Positions 52,319-61,716 of a stretch of DNA of 64,000 nucleotides are shown here, piece after piece. Position numbers and translations under genes: made by a program. Position 1 is the stretch's first letter. Each line of letters starts with the position of its first letter. The stretch is from Planctomycetota bacterium (lineage in GTDB: Bacteria > Planctomycetota > Phycisphaerae > Phycisphaerales > SM1A02): assembly GCA_027622195.1 (NCBI GenBank), contig JAQBZO010000002.1, forward strand, positions 62,001 to 126,000, in the 5' to 3' direction. The notes below the pieces were generated by a model, which was not told the DNA's origin, searched no databases, and was given only the letters and a program-made list of their open reading frames with translations.

Positions 52319-53677
52319 ATGCTTACCTCTATGCGGCGAAGATTGCTTAAACGCGTGCTCTGCCCCTCTTGTTGGCATCGATTTTCGCCGATGGACACGC
52401 TCTTTGTTGCCGCCAACCCAACGCTTATGGGGGATCCTCGCCTTGGCGAGGATGCGCCGTCGCGTTTTTTGCCATCGCACTTCACTCCCGCAGGAGATGC
52501 CATTGATCCGAGTGGAGAAACCGCGCATCTCACGGCATGCCCTCGTTGCCACCTTGAGTTTCCATCCATCCTGCTTGAGCGAATGCCGCTGATTCTCTCA
52601 CTTGCTGGAATGCCATCGAGTGGAAAGACATACTTCCTCGCGAGTGCGATGTGGCACTTGCGGCAGTTGATGCCTGTGACATTCGGAGTGACTTTTCAGG
52701 ACGCTGATGCGCTGTTGAATCGTCCACTGTCGGCGAATGAAGAAAAACTTTTTCTCAGCGACAGTCCTGACAAACGGGTTGCGCTCGAGAAGACTCAACT
52801 CGAAGGAGGACACACTTCATCTGTTGAGTTTGATCGCGGCATTCGAACGACACTTCCGAAACCGTTTCTCTTCACATTGCGTCCACGCCCCGAGCATGTC
52901 AATGGAGCAAAGCGTGACGCACTCACTTTCGTCTTCTGTTTGTATGACAACGCAGGCGAGCACTACCTTCCAGGGGCAGACTCTGTTGTGACACCGGGAA
53001 CAAAACACATTGCCGCTGCATCGGTGGTGATGTTTATGTACGACCCACTGCAGGATGTTCGTTTTCGCACCATGCTCCGCGGCGTATCGCATGACCCACA
53101 ACTCGAGATGCCTATTCGTGGCATGCGTCAAGACACACTCATCACGGAACTCGTGACGCGCATTCGTGCACACGCCGCACTCCCATCGACCGGGCGCGTG
53201 AAGCGACCGCTCTTGCTTCTTGTGTCGAAGAGCGACTCGTGGGGACATCTCCTCAACGGAATCGACATTCACACAGAACCCTATACACCAATCGATGATG
53301 AATCTCGTGTCGGACGAATCGATATCGATCGCGTCGATGCCGTCTCTGATGCGGTGCGCAATCTTCTCCTTTCGCACACTCCGGAACTAGTGGCTGCTGC
53401 TGAAGACGGCTTTGAAAGAGTGATCTATATGCCCGTGAGTGCGACTGGGGCGGCACCGTCCCTCGACGGCGAATCTGGAATGCTCAAGATTGCGCCGCGC
53501 CAATTGAAACCGCATTGGGTGACGGTTCCGTTCATCTATGCGCTGGCAAGGTGGTCGCAGCACTTCATCGGAGGCAATCGCGAGGCGGCCGACGGCATCA
53601 CTGAATTGCCAGGATCCACCGACCTTGATGGGGCGGCTGGATCACCCGATCTCGATCCGAACGAAGGGCAGGAGTAA
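52319..53677 (+). CDS. P-loop GTPase-like protein with split zinc ribbon
   Basis: About 452 residues. Cys15, Cys18, Cys74 and Cys77 (CPSC and CPRC) form a zinc ribbon divided by a 55-residue insert. The NTPase follows: Walker A GMPSSGKT (97-104), a DxxG-type motif DNAGEH (Asp210), and a possible NKxD-like SKSD at about 303-306 used for guanine recognition, as in Ras-like GTPases. GTP use is inferred, not shown. It is the first gene of the 52319-63359 operon. ATG 52319 is preferred; GTG 52304 and ATG 52331 are alternatives. SD signals are weak. Confidence 0.8.
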   Translation: MLTSMRRRLLKRVLCPSCWHRFSPMDTLFVAANPTLMGDPRLGEDAPSRFLPSHFTPAGDAIDPSGETAHLTACPRCHLEFPSILLERMPLILSLAGMPSSGKTYFLASAMWHLRQLMPVTFGVTFQDADALLNRPLSANEEKLFLSDSPDKRVALEKTQLEGGHTSSVEFDRGIRTTLPKPFLFTLRPRPEHVNGAKRDALTFVFCLYDNAGEHYLPGADSVVTPGTKHIAAASVVMFMYDPLQDVRFRTMLRGVSHDPQLEMPIRGMRQDTLITELVTRIRAHAALPSTGRVKRPLLLLVSKSDSWGHLLNGIDIHTEPYTPIDDESRVGRIDIDRVDAVSDAVRNLLLSHTPELVAAAEDGFERVIYMPVSATGAAPSLDGESGMLKIAPRQLKPHWVTVPFIYALARWSQHFIGGNREAADGITELPGSTDLDGAAGSPDLDPNEGQE

Positions 53678-53682
53678 CCCCA

Positions 53683-56232
53683 ATGTCGAGAGAACTCATC
53701 TACACCTCTGCGCCGCAGGGCATCCTGCCTGGATCGCGCGGTTTTTGCACCGTGGCGATGAGCCAGGGGATGCCCGCGCCAATGAGATTGGGACTCGAAG
53801 CACTCACTGGTTACAGAGCACCATCGGATGATGTCGCTCCGTCCGATGCGCCTGTTGAGTATCTCCACACGATGCTTGATGCTTCGGGGACACGTTTTCA
53901 TGTGGTCGGCGCGGTGCGGATGGCGGCTCCAGATCACACAGGTCGTTCAAACAGTTTTGCGCACTTCGTCGTGCTCGAGCGCGGCGAACTGGACGCCAAT
54001 GGTCCGACCGCACTTCTTCGGACCGACGATGTCATTCGCGCACAATGGAACCAGCCGCCGCAATTGTTGCCTCCGCATCATTCACTGCCGCCGGCACTTC
54101 ATCGAGGTCCGACGATCTGCAGTTACTGGAAAGAGATTGCAGGGGATGCGGGTTGGGCAGGGGCATTGGCGGGAGACTTCATTATCGACTCGGGCCGTCC
54201 AACCACGATCATTGTGCCGAACCATATTGATGTGCTGAGACTGGCGGATGAAGCGATTGCACTCCTTCCACCCGAGTGGCGTTGGAGAATTACCTTCTCG
54301 ACCTATTGGCATCGAGCACTTCCAGGCATTTCATGCGCGTGGCGTTTTGTGATGGATGGGACTCCAGAAGCCGCGACGATTCGGAAGGCAGGCAATCCGC
54401 GGACGATGGATGTCACGCGTCACAAGCCCTGCACTCGGACTGGGCGCTACATCGAAGCAGCGCGGACGGGGCTTCTCGCGATTCCAGAGGTGGAGTCAGC
54501 GATCTCGAGCGATCCACAGGTCCGCCATCAACATCGTCTGCGCGAAGAGCTCGAGGCGCGTGGCGACTTGCATGCAGATGATGTGCAACATGGACAGGCA
54601 CTCGCGCAACATGCTCCCGTGGATGAATCATCAGCGCATCCAGCGCGAGTCGTTCGTGACGGGGGTATGGGTCGCTCGTGGAATCAAGAGGATTCCGACG
54701 ACGATCAGTCGGTCGAAGAGGCGCGCAGAGCTCGAACAAGAAGCATCATCATGATCGCCGCGATCGTGTTGGCGGCCTCGGTGCTGAGCGTGATCGGCAC
54801 CGTGTTGGTGTTGAGTGCGATGGAGCCAGAAAAAGAGCCAGAGCCGCCGCAGGTTGAACCAGCGATCATTGTTTCACCAGTGGCTCCAGCGGTGGAAGTT
54901 CCAATCAGCACACATGCTGAGCCAGAACATGTAGCGACGGCGGCGACACCCGCACTTGCAGCCGACTCCGTTGAGGCGCATGATTCACTAGCAACAACAG
55001 CACCTCCACCACCACCACCTCCACCACCACCTCCTCCACCACCACCACCTCCACAACCACCTCCTCCTCCACCACCACCACCACCAAGAAACTATCCACT
55101 TCGATTTGTGGCGATTGTCGGTGATAATGGAAAAAGAATCAGCACGGCCACCATCGCCCCGAGTGATGTCACAGAGATTCACTTGTTCGGTTCCCAAGAA
55201 TTGATAGCCGTAGGGGTCGGGGTCTCTAATGATGGTGTCACATTGCGGCAGGGCAGCTCTCAGTTCGAGGTCGCGACTCTCAAGAGAGATGCCGATTCAC
55301 TGTGGATCTGGGAGTGGACAAGCAGTCCCCTGACCGACTTGTCGTCACTCGGTGGTAAGGAAGGCATCGCGACTGGATTGTGGGCAACGGCGACACATCC
55401 CGATGGTGAAGAGACCATCTTTTTTGGACCATCCACGCCCACACTGATTGAGATTGCTCTCGGCTCACCAACATCGGTCTATGTGCCGCAGTGGATGACT
55501 GAGTTGGCTGTGATTGTCGAGAAGGCTGATGGAACGGCCGTCGTTCAAGAATGGCGCAGCAACCAACCGATGGTCATCGAGTGGGCGGTTGGATCTTCGA
55601 CACTCTCCCTCAATCTTGAGCGCAAGGGTACCGATTCGGAGATTCATGCCACGATCACCATGCAGCCAGCACTCGCTGATGTGGATGAGATCAAGGGTCT
55701 GATGTCCGACGCCGAAGCGTGTTTGCGACTGTTCAAACGAGCGCTTGCTGCGGTCAAGGAGAAAAGGCGCCCTCTGGAAGCCGAAATGCGCTCACTCATT
55801 CAACTGCTTCCAGAAGTCGCGAAGCAGTTCAATTGGAAGAGCACCACCAAAAATCAGCCACCACTCCTCTCTAAGGCACAGTCTGAAAAACTCCGTGGTT
55901 GGGTCGAGGAAGACGGGAAAGCAGTTCCAACCATTCGTACGAGTGAAGAGTTGTTCTCTGCGAAGCCACCATGGGATGCAACCGAAGAAACACTTTTCCA
56001 GGATCTCGTTCTCTTCTTTGAGGCAGTCACCATGAGTTGCGAGAAGCGCATCAAGGAGGCGAAAGAGCTTGTCGAGATGTGGCCCAACGACGCGCGAGTG
56101 TTGCTTTTCGATCCTTCGGTGTGCCCTAATGCCGAGCGAATCACGCAGGGGAAGACGGCATCGTTGATTCCTGGTGCATTCATCCAAATCAAGTTCCTGA
56201 TGAAGAAGCGGGAAGTGGGGACCGAGCGATGA
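53683..56232 (+). CDS. Membrane-anchored GAP1-like protein with polyproline tract
   Basis: An 849-residue protein, SD GGAG eight bases before ATG. Residues about 1-300 (RELIYTSAPQGILPGSRGFCTVA, GLEALTGYRAP, NSFAHFVVLER) resemble the GTPase-associated protein GAP1 N-terminal (type 2) domain I recall from Pfam. A disordered Asp/Glu/Arg region leads to a helix (354-380, SIIMIAAIVLAASVLSVIG). A Pro tract (residues 441-468: 17 Pro, one Gln, 10 Pro) separates it from a C-terminal part (about 470-849) with beta strands and a helical end. The N-terminus is presumably cytosolic, next to the GTPase, and the C-terminus outside. GAP1 similarity needs a profile search. Confidence 0.75.
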   Translation: MSRELIYTSAPQGILPGSRGFCTVAMSQGMPAPMRLGLEALTGYRAPSDDVAPSDAPVEYLHTMLDASGTRFHVVGAVRMAAPDHTGRSNSFAHFVVLERGELDANGPTALLRTDDVIRAQWNQPPQLLPPHHSLPPALHRGPTICSYWKEIAGDAGWAGALAGDFIIDSGRPTTIIVPNHIDVLRLADEAIALLPPEWRWRITFSTYWHRALPGISCAWRFVMDGTPEAATIRKAGNPRTMDVTRHKPCTRTGRYIEAARTGLLAIPEVESAISSDPQVRHQHRLREELEARGDLHADDVQHGQALAQHAPVDESSAHPARVVRDGGMGRSWNQEDSDDDQSVEEARRARTRSIIMIAAIVLAASVLSVIGTVLVLSAMEPEKEPEPPQVEPAIIVSPVAPAVEVPISTHAEPEHVATAATPALAADSVEAHDSLATTAPPPPPPPPPPPPPPPPPQPPPPPPPPPPRNYPLRFVAIVGDNGKRISTATIAPSDVTEIHLFGSQELIAVGVGVSNDGVTLRQGSSQFEVATLKRDADSLWIWEWTSSPLTDLSSLGGKEGIATGLWATATHPDGEETIFFGPSTPTLIEIALGSPTSVYVPQWMTELAVIVEKADGTAVVQEWRSNQPMVIEWAVGSSTLSLNLERKGTDSEIHATITMQPALADVDEIKGLMSDAEACLRLFKRALAAVKEKRRPLEAEMRSLIQLLPEVAKQFNWKSTTKNQPPLLSKAQSEKLRGWVEEDGKAVPTIRTSEELFSAKPPWDATEETLFQDLVLFFEAVTMSCEKRIKEAKELVEMWPNDARVLLFDPSVCPNAERITQGKTASLIPGAFIQIKFLMKKREVGTER

Positions 56233-57170
56233 TTCATACACTTGTCGGAATCGCAGTCGCTGTGCTCTGTAGCTTCTCCGCCCAGAGTGGCGATGCGACA
56301 CGACTCTTCTCAGAGTCCACCTGCTTCGATGTGGAGTGGGATCGGTTTGGTTTGTGCCAAAGCAAATTGTGCACCGTCATTCAACTTCCAGCGAGTCTGT
56401 CTCGAGTGGAGTGTCGGCCAGAGCCAGAGCCGAGTTCGCCGTGGCGTTGGGTTGTCGATCGTGCCCATCAAAGTGCGCGGATGACATCACTTCCAACCAC
56501 ACATCCAGCGACTGGCATTGAACGTCCTGGTCGAGAACTCGCCAAGATGTCATGGAGTGGAGACAAACTCACATTCCAGTGGGCCGCTGTGGAGCAGACT
56601 GCGTTTGCTGCGATTCTCAATGACATCTCGGATCACATGCAAATGTGCGAGTTCGTGTGCTATGAAGGAGACACCGCTCGCGCCGTGATTACCCCCGCTC
56701 CAGGAAACCGGACGATGCGACTCGTGAAAGGGAGTGCCTCGATCGCACTCCCAGAGCGCATCCCATCACAGCGCATTGTCTTTGGAACACTTCCGCCTCC
56801 TCTCGTCGAAGCGGCTGGTCGCCAGCACACCTTTGTGGCGCTTGAGGGAGCTGGTCCTCTCCTCAAGTTCAGCATCGTGGGTGGAACGCGGATGTGTATT
56901 GAGTTCGACTCCTCATGGCGCGCAGCGGTGGATGCGCTCGAGAGTGAACTCAAGGCTCTCGAGTCCATGCCGAAACCGTTGGCATCTGAAGTACAGAAGA
57001 CCCAAATGCTGAATACTGAAATTGCGCGGGTGAAGCAATCACTCGATGCAGCGAAGGAAACCTATGCACGCCAAGGAGATCCCAAGTTGACTGTCCCAGT
57101 GGAGTTCGATCTGGTGGATATCAGTGACGGGCGTCCGCGGCTTCATGTCAAACTCGAGGCTGAGCGATGA
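56229..57170 (+). CDS. Exported protein of the GTPase operon
   Basis: A 313-residue protein with a signal peptide (about 1-19, TLVGIAVAVLCSFSAQSG) and a beta-rich body (CTVIQLPASLSRVECRPEPE, LTFQWAAVEQTAFAAILND, YEGDTARAVITPAP). A coiled coil lies at about 235-285 (VDALESELKALESMPKPLASEVQKTQMLNTEIARVKQSLDAAKE). No known family. It is coupled by ATGA to both neighbours and probably meets the outer part of the GAP1-like and coiled-coil proteins in the periplasm. Confidence 0.72.
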   Translation: MIHTLVGIAVAVLCSFSAQSGDATRLFSESTCFDVEWDRFGLCQSKLCTVIQLPASLSRVECRPEPEPSSPWRWVVDRAHQSARMTSLPTTHPATGIERPGRELAKMSWSGDKLTFQWAAVEQTAFAAILNDISDHMQMCEFVCYEGDTARAVITPAPGNRTMRLVKGSASIALPERIPSQRIVFGTLPPPLVEAAGRQHTFVALEGAGPLLKFSIVGGTRMCIEFDSSWRAAVDALESELKALESMPKPLASEVQKTQMLNTEIARVKQSLDAAKETYARQGDPKLTVPVEFDLVDISDGRPRLHVKLEAER

Positions 57171-60034
57171 ATACTCCTCATCAAATCGTGGACGCAGTGC
57201 GCTGGGTCATGGACGGCGTCATTCGAGAGAAGGCGCAATCGCAAGCGATCGCTGAACAGTTCAACGAATTGGTCCAAGAAACCCGTCGCCGCACCGCGCA
57301 TTGTCTCTCGCTCGTTCGACGAGGAGCGCGACTTGAGGCCCGTGATGCGGCATTCACGAAGCCACCTCTTCCTGAAATGCTCGCTGCGATTCATGATCCA
57401 GTCCTCGAGCGATGGAGTGCATTTTGCGAGCGCCACCAACTCGCCGTTCCTGCAAAAGTGAATGCAGCCGAGGTGGAAGAGTTCAACGAGTCGATGCAAG
57501 AACTTGATCGGATGGAGCCACTGCTGCGCCAATGGCGACTCGAGAATCTGCGCCGTGATCCAGCCCATACACGCATTCAGACTCTTTGGCGTCTCATTCG
57601 AGCGGATCCAACCAATTCAGCGTGGCGCAAGGATGCACAACTCTTCGAAGAGCCAGCACTCCTGGAACTCGATGGAGTGTTTTATCGTGATCTCGCCCTT
57701 GGTCGGCTCGACCAGTGTTGGAGCATCACCTCGTTCACATCACGAAAAGAGTGGAACTCTCCTATCGCCGCTGCGCGCACGCGCCAGTGGCAATCTCAGT
57801 TGCGCGACATTGCGCCACGCAATGCGCAACAACGCGCGCTTGAAGTGGCGCGACTGCTTCACTCGGCATACCAAGAACGCAATGTCGGCCGCGCTGCCGA
57901 ACAGATGAAGGAGTACGAGGCGCTGCAATTCTTCCTGTCAGACAGCGATCAAGTCATCCCAGAGCCGGTGCAATCGGATGTCGCAGCAGTGGTGGATTGG
58001 CTCTGCGCACAACAAGTCGAAGAAGATCGCCGACGCGATGGAGCCGCGCGCCTCTGCGCCCTTGATGCATTGATGGCTGGGTCGAGTGCGAAGAAGGAAG
58101 AACTCGAATTGGCTCTCGTGGCGATCGAAAGAGTGCCGCCCGATGCGCCGTGGCACGACCTTCGCGATCTGACTTATCAACGCATCGCAGCGATGAAAGG
58201 CCAGGAAAGACGTGCCCGAACGATGCGATGGACCGCGGCGATCGCGGCGATCCTCGTTGTCGCGGCTTGCGCCGCAGCGGGCATCATGTGGATACGAGGG
58301 AATGAAGATGCGCGCATTCTTGCGACGCAGGCTGAAGAACAGATTGCCAGTGGTCGACTGCTCGATGCTGCGCAGGTGCTCGACAATGCGGTCAGTGTTG
58401 GACTCGACACACGAGAGCCGATTATCGCGGCAATGGAGTCGTTGCGCGTCGCGCAGGCCGCGCGGAAGGAAGACGAGCGCAAGTTCGAAGTGTTGTTTTC
58501 GGATGCAGGTGATCCATCATCTCGACTCGCGCGTCCAGGAGCCATGGATCAGGCAGAAGGACTCTCATTCTCGATCGAGCAGCGCGAGCGGATCGATGGC
58601 TGGAGGAAGGCGAATGCAGCAGGAGAAGCGGTCAGACTTCGTGAACGAAATGATGCCTTTGCTGCGCGCGTGAAGACAATCTCCGACGAGATCGCGCGTG
58701 TTGCCAAGGATGGACCAGATGCCGTTGGTGCTTCGGCCGCACTCGCGAGTGTTCAGGCGGCTGCGCGAACCTTGAGTTTAGAGCAAGGGGTGTCACCGGC
58801 GACGCGCGCGACTCTTGATCCCGTCATCGCCCGTATCAGGAGCATGGACTCGGTCTGGACGACTGTACGGAGCGAGCGTTCGCGTGCCGCAGACAGAAAC
58901 GCGGCGTACGCCACAGTTGGAACCGCGGCAAGCAATCCCGCGCGATACGCCCAAGCGCTGCAGTCTTTCTCGGAAGAGTGGCCAGAGGATCCGCGTGCCA
59001 CCAATTGCGGTAGTGCGGCCAGCGATCGAGAGGCGTGGAGTTGGATGATGGATTGGACCGACCGCATGACTCCGTTGCAAGGGCGGATGTGGCCCACTGC
59101 ATCATCGGCGCGGCAAGATGCCATCCAAGCAGCCGAAGCCCATGCATCCAAGTTTCAGCAGAGCCCATTCGCCGTGAGCGCGAGTCAGTACGCGAAGTTG
59201 CTCACCACCGACTCGAGTTGGAGTGATTGGCTCGACACGGTGATGACGCGTCCAGCCATGCGCGTTGGCGAACTCAAACTTCTCGATGGGAAGAGTTTCT
59301 TCTATGTCATTGGACATCCGCTCTCTGGAGAGACACCCACCGCAAAACTGTTCGCCGTCATCCGTTCAGGTGAAACCCTCAACAAACCAGAAACACGCTC
59401 ATTCGACAGAAACAAAATTGCCCGCGATGGAGTGAGTCCACAATCGACGCTCTCTCGTGTGGTCCTGCAAGTCATTCAAGATTCGAAGATCGACGCGCCG
59501 AAACGCGCGGCGACCGCATTTGATTTGGTGGCGCACACCAAAGAGGTGGATCCACTCCTGCGATTGGCGATCGCAACAGAACTCGCCAAACTGGTTGAGG
59601 CTCAATTGCCAGGAAGTGCGAAACGGTTCGAGGAGTTTCTGACCACCTGCTCCGAACGCCGCGTGCCCGACGTTGATTTTCTTGCTCCCTCGAACGAGGC
59701 GTCGAATCGTGCGCGGAAAACGGCAGCAGATCTGCTCGAAGGCGCGCCCACCGCGGCGCAGATATTCAGCGACGATGTGGCGATGCGGAAGGAGGTCACT
59801 CGCGCGCTCAGTTCCACTTTCAAACCAGTCGGGCGAGTGATTGCAACACAGGGCATTCGCTCGATCGAACTGTTGCCAGGGGTGACGCGCGCTGCTGGTA
59901 CACGACTCGTTGCAGTGACGGCATCGGTCACATCAGCAGCCACAGTGATTCCACTTGGTGCAGACGGATCGAACCTCGGCGCCGTTCCACTCGAGACACT
60001 TGTCTTTGAGGCGAGTGAGGCATCATTCAAGTGA
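57167..60034 (+). CDS. Membrane-anchored helical protein, 955 residues
   Basis: Residues 1-350 are helical and polar (cytoplasmic by charge), the helix (about 354-374, TAAIAAILVVAACAAAGIMW) follows RRARTMRW, and residues about 375-955 form a large helical domain with repeats of the kind ASGRLLDAAQVLDNAV. No enzyme motifs seen. The length and layout suggest a scaffold that spans the membrane. ATG 57167 overlaps the previous stop. The next gene starts at GTG 60031 by a GTGA overlap. Confidence 0.72.
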   Translation: MNTPHQIVDAVRWVMDGVIREKAQSQAIAEQFNELVQETRRRTAHCLSLVRRGARLEARDAAFTKPPLPEMLAAIHDPVLERWSAFCERHQLAVPAKVNAAEVEEFNESMQELDRMEPLLRQWRLENLRRDPAHTRIQTLWRLIRADPTNSAWRKDAQLFEEPALLELDGVFYRDLALGRLDQCWSITSFTSRKEWNSPIAAARTRQWQSQLRDIAPRNAQQRALEVARLLHSAYQERNVGRAAEQMKEYEALQFFLSDSDQVIPEPVQSDVAAVVDWLCAQQVEEDRRRDGAARLCALDALMAGSSAKKEELELALVAIERVPPDAPWHDLRDLTYQRIAAMKGQERRARTMRWTAAIAAILVVAACAAAGIMWIRGNEDARILATQAEEQIASGRLLDAAQVLDNAVSVGLDTREPIIAAMESLRVAQAARKEDERKFEVLFSDAGDPSSRLARPGAMDQAEGLSFSIEQRERIDGWRKANAAGEAVRLRERNDAFAARVKTISDEIARVAKDGPDAVGASAALASVQAAARTLSLEQGVSPATRATLDPVIARIRSMDSVWTTVRSERSRAADRNAAYATVGTAASNPARYAQALQSFSEEWPEDPRATNCGSAASDREAWSWMMDWTDRMTPLQGRMWPTASSARQDAIQAAEAHASKFQQSPFAVSASQYAKLLTTDSSWSDWLDTVMTRPAMRVGELKLLDGKSFFYVIGHPLSGETPTAKLFAVIRSGETLNKPETRSFDRNKIARDGVSPQSTLSRVVLQVIQDSKIDAPKRAATAFDLVAHTKEVDPLLRLAIATELAKLVEAQLPGSAKRFEEFLTTCSERRVPDVDFLAPSNEASNRARKTAADLLEGAPTAAQIFSDDVAMRKEVTRALSSTFKPVGRVIATQGIRSIELLPGVTRAAGTRLVAVTASVTSAATVIPLGADGSNLGAVPLETLVFEASEASFK

Positions 60035-60897
60035 CTCCAGCGGATCCAACGAACGACCCGCGTCTTCTTCGTCTGGGCGAACGCGTCTTCGGTCCGATTC
60101 CACTGATTGAAGTTCGGCGTCGCTTGGCGCGTGGCGAGTTGACGATTGCACATGAAGTATCGAGTGACAACGGCGCCACATGGAAGACGATGCGCCGCGC
60201 GCTCGAGGGTGCGAAGCCACTCGCAGACAGTGAGTGGGTGGGTGCAGATTGCGCGTCCGAGGAAGTATTTGGCACCACTGTTGCTCGTCCAATCGTCGTC
60301 GGTTCTTGGACAGTGAGCCCGCTCGCCATCACCGCTGTGGGGGGCGGATTGATCGCACTCACACTCGCACTTCCTGTTGGCAGGGATGGACACGGTCTCC
60401 TCTGGTGGAATGATGTGACCCCGTTCATCATCGCGGTCGCCGGCATCGTGATCGCCGCACTCCTGTTCGCGAGTCCATCGCCGACACGCGCGATGACAAC
60501 TTTGGTTTTCGCATCCATTGCTGGACTTGCCTCAGCTATTGGAATCTGCGTTGAGATTGGAGCGTGGGGACTGGGATCCATCATCCTTCTCGGCGCAGGC
60601 GCCTTGGCTGTGTTGGGAGATTCCCTCAACACTCCTTCTACACGCTCTACCAACTCGTCGACCGTCTGGGTAATCGTCGCCTTCTCGCTCGCCGTCGCGC
60701 TGGTGATTGGCGTCTCTATCTATAAATACCACCAAACATCCAACCGTTTTCTCGTGCTCAACGGAGCACGATTCATTCTCATCACCCTCAGCGCAACGTT
60801 GGTTTGTATCGTTGCATTTCGAGAGTGGTGTGCGACCGCTTCTTCGGAGCCAATACCCTATGAAGACCCAGATGCCCCACCCTTCGACCCTTCTTGA
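60031..60897 (+). CDS. GYF-like multi-pass membrane protein
   Basis: A 288-residue protein. Residues about 10-60 (RLLRLGERVFGPIPLIEVRRRLARGELT...VSSDNGATWKTM) look like a GYF_2-type domain, which binds proline-rich peptides. Six hydrophobic helices follow (about 92-270). GYF-like domains suggest binding to the polyproline tract of the GAP1-like protein in the same operon, but that tract is predicted on the other side of the membrane unless topology differs. GTG 60031 overlaps the previous stop. The end overlaps the next gene by 38 bases. Confidence 0.68.
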   Translation: MTPADPTNDPRLLRLGERVFGPIPLIEVRRRLARGELTIAHEVSSDNGATWKTMRRALEGAKPLADSEWVGADCASEEVFGTTVARPIVVGSWTVSPLAITAVGGGLIALTLALPVGRDGHGLLWWNDVTPFIIAVAGIVIAALLFASPSPTRAMTTLVFASIAGLASAIGICVEIGAWGLGSIILLGAGALAVLGDSLNTPSTRSTNSSTVWVIVAFSLAVALVIGVSIYKYHQTSNRFLVLNGARFILITLSATLVCIVAFREWCATASSEPIPYEDPDAPPFDPS

Positions 60898-61708
60898 CGC
60901 TGGTCAAGGCGATCCAGAATGCATGATCGGTCTTTCGTCCAATCGTTTTACAGCGGCAAGCGGACTTCTCTGGCTCGTCTTCGCGTCGACGCTCACTGCA
61001 GTGTGCATCGGTTTGTCGATTGCATTACCGAGTGTCCAGATGTCAATCTTCATGAATCGCTGCTGGACGAACTGGGCTTGCGTCCTCGCCTTCTTGTGGT
61101 GCATCTTTATGTTGACTGAGAAGGTCATCAAGGTACGCATTCAACGGCGCGCACTCGAGGCGGTGGACCTCCTTCCTCGGCGAGCTGATTTCGTCTTGTC
61201 TCCAGGGACAGCACCAGAAATTATGGAGCGCATTCGAAATCAAGCAGCGCGACCGCGTGAGTTTCTCCTCTTCAATCGAATGTGGAGCTCACTCTCGAAT
61301 CTGGGCAATCTCGGCGAAGTGCGCGATGTGGGCGCGGTGCTCGAGGGACTCGCTGACAGCGACGCGAGTGGAGTCGACTCGTCCTACACCACGATCAAAA
61401 TTCTCATTTGGACCATCCCTGTGTATGGATTCATCGGAACCGTCATTGGCCTTGGTCAGGCGATCGGCAACTTCCAGAATGTGATCAACGCCGAAGAGAA
61501 CGCGGGATCGATTCGCGACAATCTGACGCCTGTGATTGGCGGTCTTGCGACGGCGTTCGAGACGACGCTGATCGCGTTGGTGCTCGCCGTCATTGTCCAG
61601 CTCTACTGCACGTGGGTGTATCACAAGGAAGAGTCGTTGCTCGGTGACATTGATCGATATTGTCACGAGCACATCATTAGTCGTCTTCGACTCATCGATC
61701 CTCGCTAA
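60860..61708 (+). CDS. MotA/TolQ/ExbB-type channel subunit
   Basis: A 282-residue protein of the MotA/TolQ/ExbB family: two N-terminal helices (about 33-57 and 69-88), a cytosolic segment (about 90-170) and the paired channel helices ILIWTIPVYGFIGTVIGLGQAIGNF and NLTPVIGGLATAFETTLIALVLAVIVQLYCTW. The GxxGTVxG and TxxTT-type residues of proton channels are present. These proteins form pentamers around two single-pass subunits and use ion flow to drive rotation or force. ATG 60860 has GGAG ten bases upstream. ExbD-like subunits follow directly. Confidence 0.9.
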   Translation: MKTQMPHPSTLLDAGQGDPECMIGLSSNRFTAASGLLWLVFASTLTAVCIGLSIALPSVQMSIFMNRCWTNWACVLAFLWCIFMLTEKVIKVRIQRRALEAVDLLPRRADFVLSPGTAPEIMERIRNQAARPREFLLFNRMWSSLSNLGNLGEVRDVGAVLEGLADSDASGVDSSYTTIKILIWTIPVYGFIGTVIGLGQAIGNFQNVINAEENAGSIRDNLTPVIGGLATAFETTLIALVLAVIVQLYCTWVYHKEESLLGDIDRYCHEHIISRLRLIDPR

Positions 61709-61716
61709 GGACACGC

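Noticed and set aside
54905-55099. Valine-rich minus-strand frame at the polyproline tract
   Set aside because: It is the reverse complement of CCA/CCT repeats (a Val-rich artefact), not a gene.
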